DNA from: Thalassia testudinum
Taxonomy: Eukaryota > Streptophyta > Magnoliopsida > Alismatales > Hydrocharitaceae
Length of the DNA stretch: 64,000 nt
Direction of reading: 5' to 3'
Assembly (NCBI GenBank): GCA_037157565.1
Contig: JAZHRO010000022.1
Span: 2,108,001-2,172,000, forward strand
Below the pieces are notes generated by a model. It had not been told where the DNA came from and searched no databases. It was given only the letters and a program-made list of their open reading frames with translations. The position numbers and the translations under genes are program-made. Positions 57,601-64,000 of this stretch are shown here, in pieces. The stretch's first letter is position 1; each line of letters begins with the position of its first letter.

Positions 57601-58611
57601 AATTTGTCGCATAGCCGATGCAGTCATCAAGCGCTGGGCGCAAACTAAGCATTTGATCTTCTGAGCATGTGTGTGTGTATGCGAGCATGTGTGCCTGCGG
57701 GTGTGTGCCCGAGTGGGCGTGAGTGAGTGTGTGCCCTGGGAGGCTGGTTGAGACAGGCTGGCTCGAAAGTATGAACCGAAAAATAATCCAAAATCGAACC
57801 TAATTGAAATCAGGCGAGGAGCGAGTAGGGTCTGGTCCCACCCTGATCTCAGGGTGCTGTGTATCCTCGAAAGGACCTCACCGCAAATTAAATAATTTTT
57901 GGTTAAAAATTAAAAAAACCCAATTCAACTGATGGTCCAAAGGAAAGAGGAGTCGATGGCTAAGTGCTGAAGGTTAAGGTTAAGTGAAGAGATGAAGGCT
58001 AAGGAAGGAGAAGAAGAAGGTAGGAACAGAATAGAAGAGGAGAGGTAAGAAAGGAGCTCGAGAGAGAGTAAAAAGATAAAGGATAAATAAAAAGAGAGAA
58101 AGAAAGAAAGAAGAAGAAAAGAGAGGCTGAAGACAAAGAAGAATTTGTTTTACTTGCATTATTTTAAATTTCTTTTTGTTCTTAAATGTTGTAATAAGGC
58201 ATGTTTTAATAAAAGATTTCTTATTGCCTTAATTTCTTTTGAAATAAAATTTGAAAACTAACATGTTTACTTGTTAATTAAGTAGATCATTTTGAGTAAA
58301 TATGTTCTCTTATGGGGATTTTGCATGTTACTTCATTTTAATTAATATTTTGGCAAAATTCATGTTCTTAAAATCGACTTAGTTATACCTCCTAAACTTA
58401 TAAAGAAAATAAAAGATAATTAGTGAATTTAGAATGAATTATACCTGCCAGGGAACAACCTGGACTCAACCAGTAAAAATTTCTAAAATGTTACGTTAAT
58501 TCGACCCTACACTACACAACCGACACAATTTCGAATTAACCTAAGTGACTCTTTCTACTCTTAATTAAATAAAATTAACTTAATTACTGAGTTGAGTAAA
58601 GTGACGCATCA
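54662..58611 (+). mobile_element. Solo LTR F, Athila-like, inserted in the integrase of D
   Basis: It begins TGATGAGAGACTCATCATGA, close to the TGATGAGAACCTCATCATGA start of LTR C, and ends GACGCATCA. Removing it restores D's integrase. The right flank is GGTGA and the left flank GGTA, readable as a 5 bp duplication that has lost one base. It is 3950 bp with no internal repeat of its start, so it looks like a solo LTR of an unusually long type. A TATAAATA is at 55432-55439, a GAA-rich tract at 57955-58145, and an AATTCGACCC phrase near 58500. A 144-codon frame spanning the TATA box is probably chance. Confidence 0.7.
55432..55439 (+). promoter_or_regulatory. TATA box candidate of F
   Basis: TATAAATA in an AT-poor, pyrimidine-rich context, about 770 bases inside the LTR, comparable with the TATA-like box of C about 925 bases inside its LTR. 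Confidence 0.5.
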
Positions 58612-60108
58612 GGTGACACGCCTTCCCGTACACTAGTCTGAAAGGAGACATACCTAATTGGGTCTTGTGGGTGGTCTTATAAGCCCACAAAGCTTCCGGA
58701 AGCTGGGATGACTAGTCCTTCATATCTGGTCGAACAGTAACCTGGAGGATTTTCTTGATCTCCTGGTTTGATAGCTCAGCTAGACCATTAGTTTGGGGGT
58801 GGTAGGGAGTAGATATTCAGTGCGACACCTCGTATTTGGTCATCAGTGACCTGAACTGAGCGTTTGTGAAATGGGTCCCTCCATCAGAAATGATCGCATG
58901 AGGAATCCCAAACCGTGAGAAGATGTTTTAGTGGATGAACTTGATAACGACTTTGTGATCACTGGTGTGGGTCGAAATGGCTTCGATCCATTTGGACACA
59001 TAGTTAACAGCAAGTAAAATGTATTCGAAGCCGTCCGAGATAGGGAAGGGTCTCATAAAATCAATCCCCCGAATGTCAAAAATCTCCCATATGAGAATCG
59101 GCTGTAAAGGCATCATGTCACGATGGCTCATGTTGCCCAAGGTCTGGTAACGGTTACACGCCTTACAGTGATTGTATGCATCCTTAAAGATTGTTGGTCA
59201 GCAAAAGCCACACTGGAGAACTTTTGATGCGGTTTTCTGCCCAGAAAAATGGCCATCGCATGCCTGGTCATGGCAGAAAGAGTGTATGTCTTTGATTTCA
59301 ACTTCCGTGACACATCGCCAGATAATTTGGTCAGCACCAATGCGGAATAGATACGGGTCTTCCCATATGTAATACTTGGCATCGGAGTGTAATTTGTCCT
59401 TCTTGGCCTTCGACCAATCAGACGGGATCTGATGTGATGCCAAGTAGTTTACTATGTCAGCAAACCATGGAAGCCCTGTACCAATAGTCAGGAGGTGCTC
59501 ATCAGAAAAATGCTTCGTGATGGGTCCGGAAGGGTCGATGATCTCAGAAGGAAGTTGAGACAAGTGGTCAGCTACCACATTCTGTCTTCCCGCTTTGTCG
59601 TGAATCTCGAGGTCAAATTCTTGCAACAGCAAGATCCATGGGATTAATCAAGGTTTCGTGTCCTTCTTCGCAAGGAGATGCCTCACAGCTGTGTGATCCG
59701 AGTAAATAATAACACGGGAACCCAGGAGGTAAGATCTAAATTTTTCAAGGGCAAATACTATGGCTAGTAGCTCTTTCTCCGTAACCATGTAGTTACGCTG
59801 AGCCTCGTCAAGTGTCTTGCTAGCGTAGTAGATGATCACGGGTTTCCCGTCAATTTTCTACTCGAAAATCGCTCCTACAGTGAAGTCCGATGCATTGCAC
59901 ATGACCTCAAAGGGTTGAGACCAATCAGGGGATTGTAGGATTGGGGCTTGGGTAACTTGGTCACGAAGGATCTTAAATGCTTGAGTGCATTCCTTGGAGA
60001 TTTCAAAAGGTACATCCTTAGAGAAAAGAGTGTTAGGGGGCGTGCGATTTTCGAAAAATCAGGGATGAATTGACGGTAAAAACCGACGTGTCCCAGAAAA
60101 GATCAAAT
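58612..60108 (-). pseudogene. RT end, RNase H and integrase of D
   Basis: From 60108 leftwards: FLGHVGFYRQFIPDFSK (RT thumb), RNase H with ASKTLDEAQRNY, SDHTAVRHLL and NVVADHLSQL, an integrase zinc region (HDQACDGHFSGQKT, CKACNRYQT), then catalytic GIDFM, SDGGTHF and Glu in AELSNQEIK. Stops are scattered through it, for example TGA in SH-stop-ISTPYHPQTNG (CGA in the family) near 58818 and TAG near 58709, where C reads Trp (KDWSS). The frame is cut at 60108 by element G. Not functional. Confidence 0.85.
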
Positions 60109-60540
60109 TGTTGGTGCTACAGCACCACGATCATTTATTTTGATGATAACAAAACACGTGTTATTTAACATTTGCACTTGGAGTCTTAGATTTCAGGAAA
60201 ATTGCAAATGGAGATGCGCTTAAACGGAGATCGAGCTCGCATCCAGGACGGATTAGAGGAGCTTGATGGAGAACAGAGGAGATTCGCGAGGAGCGATAAA
60301 TTGAAGATGGAAGGACAAGAAGAATAAGATAGAATTTCATTTTATTTCGTTCATGTACTTTTGTCATTATTTTGTTGCTTTTTATTTTTTACTTAGATTC
60401 ATGTTAAAGAGCCTCAAAGTACCCTAACAGTAGTCCTAGGAACATCGGCACAACCCTAGGATACTTAGGTTTTCTGTAAAGAACTTAGAAAACCAATGTA
60501 GGGTTAAAATAGAGTTTCCAGACGTTTAATTCCCAAATCA

Positions 60541-61008
60541 GACGTCTGATAAAGTGTTTTAAGACGTCTGACTGTTGATTCAGACGTCTGATAACATTTA
60601 GGCTGGACGTAGTAGTTCTGTCTGATGAAATCAGACGTCCAGACCTTAGACCAGACGTCTTAGAAGACGTCTGATGACTTTGCCAGACGTCCAATTAGTG
60701 GACCGTTGGCTGGCTTAACAAACACTCAAGGATATGACCGTTAGAGCCTTATCAGACGTCCTTAGGCCTTTCCAGACGTCTGATAATTGACCGTCTTGCC
60801 TCGACTGACCCGAAAATCTCCTCTCAGAGATTTTCTAGCCGTTGCAAATTCATTCCCACGAAAAAGTAGGTTTCCAGACGTCCTGTATGTCGTCTGATAG
60901 ACTTGCACTAGAACCCTGTTTAGATCTTATTCAAGTTAGGAAGAGACCCGCCCAAAATGAGACGTCTGACCTTGAAATCAGACGTCTTAAAGTGAACTTC
61001 CAGACGTC
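60541..61008. promoter_or_regulatory. Cluster of 13 GACGTC palindromes in G LTR
   Basis: GACGTC starts at 60541, 60563, 60583, 60634, 60654, 60666, 60686, 60755, 60775, 60877, 60961, 60981 and 61003, mostly within CAGACGTCTGA. Chance would give about 0.1 in this length. The cluster ends about 130 bases before the TATA box, a position suited to an enhancer. GACGTC is the core of the C-box bound by plant bZIP factors; binding here is inference. Confidence 0.75.
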
Positions 61009-61140
61009 TGATGCCATAATTAGACATCTGATAAGCCTGTCAGTGCAATGATTGTTCCTGATTTTGGGCTGATTCACTTGGGCTTTGTACCAACGGCTAT
61101 GGAAGCTTTTCTAAGCCTTCCAAAGCCTTCCTTAGGCCTC

Positions 61141-61148
61141 TATAAATA
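61141..61148 (+). promoter_or_regulatory. TATA box of G LTR
   Basis: TATAAATA inside CCTCTATAAATAGAGGGG, followed by an A/C-rich leader (CACACCAATACACACCAAGA) typical of plant transcription starts. Confidence 0.75.
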
Positions 61149-61829
61149 GAGGGGAGCCTTTACACACCAATACACACCAAGAGAAACCAAAGATATACCC
61201 AAGAAACACCAAGAGACACCTAGCTACACACTTTCACACTCTTTTGTGTCCAAAAAAGACTCTCTTGCTCTCCAAGCTCTAATTCTTCATCTGGAGAGCA
61301 TCAAGCTTTGCACACCCGCTCTCCCGCCGTAGTTCACGAGAGCGACGTAGCACCGTCGTGTTGTTCACGCATCCGCGTCGCCGACGCACTCCTTGCAAAG
61401 GGGAGTTTCTTAATTCCTATAAAAGCTTAGGTTTAAAATTACTTTGTTGGCTCTATAGGATTGTTGTTTATTTTAATCTTTGTTATTTGGTTGGGTATTC
61501 GCTTTGCGAATTCCCATCTCCTTCGTGGGACAAAATCCTTCTCGTGAAGAGAAGGGGTTGAGGTACGCTACCCTCGTTTAAGTAGCGTGGTTGTAATTGA
61601 GGTTGAATCACCCTCGTTTAAAGTGATTCGATTTAGTGGATCTGATCAACTTGGTTGATCGGAAAATCCTAACTCGAGAGGGTTAGGTGGTGGTTTTCAC
61701 CCGGTTTAGGTTTCCACCTAAAAATACTTGTGTACTTGTGTGATTGTATTTTGTGAGATTGTTTATATTTCAATTCCGCATTTTTTTACGTCACGCTGAT
61801 CTCACCCCCTCCGAGTAGCAAACTACAGT

Positions 61830-61841
61830 TGGTATCAAAGC
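61830..61841 (+). promoter_or_regulatory. Primer binding site of G
   Basis: TGGTATCAAAGC, complementary to initiator-Met tRNA except one base, two bases after the LTR end. Confidence 0.85.
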
Positions 61842-61884
61842 AGGTCTCGCGTTATCGGCATTACAAACCGGCGAGGATCCAGAT

Positions 61885-63009
61885 ATGGAGGGAAAAGCGT
61901 TCGTGTGCACTGAAGGACACGATACCTCACGACCACCATACTTTGCAGGTATAGATTTCGTTTATTGGAAAAATCGTATGACTATGTGGTTGCAGGCCTA
62001 CGACTTCCGGGTGTGGGAAAAATGCGAATCCACATTTGTGATTCCCAAGAAACCCGCAAAAGGTTACTCAGAAGATCAGGTTCGGAATCTCAACCTCAAC
62101 GCAAAGGCAATGAATGCCTTGTATTGTGCGTTGAGTCCGAAGGAATTCGAACGAATCCAAGAGTGCACCACCGCCCACGAGATATGGAGGAGGTTGGAAG
62201 GCACTCATGAGGAGACAAGCTTGGAAGAAGATCTCGAGGAGAAGGAAACCGCGTGCCTTGGTTTCATGGCAATCAGAGAAAGTAACAACGACAGCGACGA
62301 CAGCGACAATGAGGTAAACTCGGATTTACAAGATGCTTTCAATGAGTTGTATGAGCTTAGTAAATCACTAAAAATAGAAAACAAAAGCATGAAAAATAAT
62401 CTTAGTTTTCTTAAATTTGAAAATGACAGGTTAGAAAAACAACTTAAGGACATAGAAGCTAGTCCTAAAAATGATAACCTATTATTAGAAAATCAAAACC
62501 TCATCAATGAAAATAATAAATTGATTGAAGAAAATGTTAGTCTAAGAATAGAAATTTCTGATTTAAAGACTAAGATGAATATTATAGAAAATGAACTTGC
62601 ATGTCTTAGGGAGAAATCAAATAAATTGATAAATAGGGTAGATAACCTATATAGCCCTAAGGTTGAGAAAGGATCTCCATCAAGGAGACCTGCTAACCGA
62701 TCCGGATCCAAACTCACTTGGATACCGAAGAAAGAATTAGAATCTTGTTTTGTAGGTCATAATAACTACAACACGAAGGACTGGACCTACAAGCTCAAGG
62801 CTGGTCAACTCAAGTTGGGAGAACTAAGGAGTAGACCAAGGAGGAGAACAAGAAGATCGACGAGACAGCGAACAAACGACGGACCCGCCGCACGTCGACC
62901 GCCAGATTGGAGACCGGCGCCGATGCCCAGGCCTCCAAGCTGTGGATGGGAGCCCCACCCGATGTGGCATCCACCACCACCATTTGGGCCATTTTATTGG
63001 CCATGGTAG
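61885..63009 (+). CDS. Copia gag without zinc knuckle (element G)
   Basis: 374 codons without interruption, beginning at the first ATG after the primer site. Residues 14-110 match the copia gag core (FAGIDFVYWKNRMTMWLQ, LNAKAMNALYCAL, EIWRRLEGTHEETS). The next stretch, where the family has the rest of the core and a CCHC knuckle, is missing: the chain passes directly to ETACLGFMAIRE and an acidic segment, DLQDAFNELYEL, and about 110 residues of Asn/Lys/Glu-rich coiled coil (150-260). After KLTWIPKKE the tail is Arg-rich (GELRSRPRRRTRRSTRQ) and then Pro/Trp-rich, ending FGPFYWPW. Gag would form particles. Without a knuckle, RNA binding may rest on the Arg-rich tail; that is inference. Confidence 0.75.
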   Translation: MEGKAFVCTEGHDTSRPPYFAGIDFVYWKNRMTMWLQAYDFRVWEKCESTFVIPKKPAKGYSEDQVRNLNLNAKAMNALYCALSPKEFERIQECTTAHEIWRRLEGTHEETSLEEDLEEKETACLGFMAIRESNNDSDDSDNEVNSDLQDAFNELYELSKSLKIENKSMKNNLSFLKFENDRLEKQLKDIEASPKNDNLLLENQNLINENNKLIEENVSLRIEISDLKTKMNIIENELACLREKSNKLINRVDNLYSPKVEKGSPSRRPANRSGSKLTWIPKKELESCFVGHNNYNTKDWTYKLKAGQLKLGELRSRPRRRTRRSTRQRTNDGPAARRPPDWRPAPMPRPPSCGWEPHPMWHPPPPFGPFYWPW

Positions 63010-63045
63010 GTGAGGTAAAACCCTTTACTCTGTCATAAGCATTTA

Positions 63046-63326
63046 GATAGGGGGAGCAAAAAATTATAAGCTAATTGTCAATTTTTAAGGGGGAGATATA
63101 AGGTAGCTAAATTTCCTTTAGAAAGGGGGAGAAAAATAATAGCTATTTTATTGTTATAAAAAAAGGGGAGCACATTACCTTTGTCAAAAGAAATTTATAG
63201 AAGAGCATGTTTTAAGGGGGAGTTATATGAAGTGTAAAATCAATTAAACCTTTTGATAATGTCAAAAAGGGGGAGGATTTTCTGCACTATTATTTATGGT
63301 TTTGTCATCATCAAAAAGGGGGAGAT
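63046..63326 (+). promoter_or_regulatory. Array of seven polypurine tracts upstream of G 3' LTR
   Basis: (A)GGGGGAG words occur near 63050, 63090, 63126, 63163, 63215, 63268 and 63318; the last, AAAAAGGGGGAGAT, abuts the 3' LTR. Spacing is about 35-55 bases. Only the last should prime plus-strand DNA; the others are extra copies. Confidence 0.75.
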
Positions 63327-64000
63327 TGTTGGTGCTAGAGCACCACGATCATTTATTTTGATGATAACAAAACACGTGTTATTTAACATTTGCACTTGGA
63401 GTCTTAGATTTCAGGCAAATTGCAAATGGAGATGCGCTTAAACGGAGATCGAGCTCGCATCCAGGACGGATTGGAGGAGCTTGATGGAGAACAGAGGAGA
63501 TTCGCGAGGAGCGATAAATTGAAGATGGAAGGACAAGAAGAATAGGATAGAATTCCATTTTATTCCTTTCATGTACTTTTGTCGTTATTTTGTTGCTCTT
63601 TATTTTTTACTTCGATTCATGTTAAAGAGCCTCAAAGTACCCTAACAGTAGTCCTAGGAACACCGGCACAACCTTATGATACTTAGGTTTTCTGTAAAGA
63701 ACTTAGAAAATCAATGTAGGGTTCAAACAGAGTTTCCAGACGTCTAATTCCCAAATCATACGTCTGATAAAGTGTTTTAAGACGTCTGACTGTTGATTTA
63801 GACGTCTGATAACATTCAGGCTGGACGTAGTAGTTCTGTCTGATGAAATCAGACGTCCAGACCTTAGACCAGACGTTTTAGAAGACGTCTGATGACTTTG
63901 CCAGACGTCCAATTAGTGGACCGTTGGCTGGCTTAACAAACACTCAAGGATATGACCATTAGAGCCTTATCAGACGTCCTTAGGCCTTTCCAAACATCTG
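63327..64000 (+). repeat. 3' LTR of G, cut by the window end
   Basis: 674 bases in view, nearly identical to the 5' LTR start. It has the same GACGTC cluster with a few losses (for example ATACGTCTGA where the 5' LTR has CAGACGTCTGA), so some words are already decaying. Confidence 0.88.

Larger units (their letters stand above)
50278..60108 (-). mobile_element. Element D: antisense Athila-type retrotransposon, interrupted by F and G
   Basis: Read leftwards from 60108: RT end, RNase H and integrase (to 58612), solo LTR F, integrase C-terminus (54661-54224), non-coding 3' region, polypurine tract (52661-52651), and a 3' LTR that starts at 52650 and is cut at 50278 before its end. It is the same family as C: integrase, the hairpin, the CCATGG module and the polypurine tract all match. 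Its 5' half would lie beyond G, outside the window. Confidence 0.85.
60109..61827 (+). repeat. 5' LTR of G
   Basis: TGTTGGTGC...AACTACA. It has a short terminal hairpin (GGTGCTACAGCACC), a 13-copy GACGTC cluster (60541-61008), TATAAATA at 61141 and a 680-base R/U5 with unusually regular phrases (TACCCTCGTTTAAGTAGC, then CACCCTCGTTTAAAGTG). Confidence 0.88.
60109..64000 (+). mobile_element. Element G: non-autonomous Sirevirus-like copia element, continuing past the window
   Basis: TGTTGGTGCTACAGCACC at 60109 recurs at 63327 as the start of the 3' LTR. The 5' LTR is 1719 bp and is followed by an initiator-Met primer site. Only 1.5 kb lies between the LTRs: one gag-like frame and an array of polypurine tracts. 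There is no protease, integrase or RT, so G would need proteins from a relative. Long LTRs with palindromic arrays, coiled-coil gag and several polypurine tracts are features known from the Sirevirus branch of copia. The flank CAAAT (60104-60108) is the presumed left copy of the target duplication; the right copy is outside the window. Confidence 0.85.

Noticed and set aside
63046..63326. Regularly spaced AGGGGGAG words as a CRISPR-like array
   Set aside because: The genome is a plant, units are imperfect and short, and they lie where polypurine tracts belong.

Overview
The window is repeat-dense nuclear DNA of a flowering plant. The evidence is the element content: Tekay-type chromoviruses, Athila-type and copia-type LTR retrotransposons primed by initiator-Met tRNA, plant L1-type LINEs whose ORF2 ends in an RNase H-like domain, and a tRNA-derived SINE. 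Narrower taxonomy is not decidable by eye. I find no host protein-coding gene and no tRNA or rRNA gene.

Layout. 1-2440: antisense LTR of a Tekay-like element (H), cut by the window start. 2465-6187: 5'-truncated LINE-1 on the plus strand. 6188-7395: first copy of a 1.1 kb duplicated block, carrying a 173 bp SINE with perfect structure. 7396-8631: AT-rich tract between two (TA)n runs, full of TTGTAATAC-like words. 9221-9437 and 10052-10349: two copia-type LTR remnants. 10765-38973: antisense Tekay element B (TSD AAAGT), itself hit by Athila-type element C (11239-17040, TSD TTCCT), Tekay element A (19323-29020, TSD GGTAC) and solo LTR J (32452-34761, TSD CCTGA). 38979-43080: remnants, possibly an antisense LTR. 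43085-43440: a CpG-rich island of unknown origin. 44325-45472: second copy of the duplicated block, with an empty SINE site. 45474-50277: antisense LINE E. 50278 to 60108: antisense Athila-type element D, hit by solo LTR F (54662-58611) and by G, a Sirevirus-like copia element that starts at 60109 and runs off the window.

The elements do not form a pathway, but their regulatory parts are related. The palindromic word AGACGTCT is strongly over-represented in LTRs of three distinct lineages: Tekay (A, B, H), Athila (C) and copia (G). In G it forms a 13-copy cluster just upstream of a canonical TATA box. The Tekay LTRs also carry three tandem mini-hairpins with paired base changes. The Athila LTRs carry a conserved 16 bp hairpin.

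All autonomous coding regions are broken. Where two copies can be compared (A against B, LINE-1 against LINE E, C against D), most nonsense codons are CAG/CAA/CGA to stop or TGG to stop, as expected from deamination of methylated cytosines in silenced repeats. The only long uninterrupted frame that looks authentic is the gag of element G, which has lost its zinc knuckle and has no pol behind it within its LTRs.
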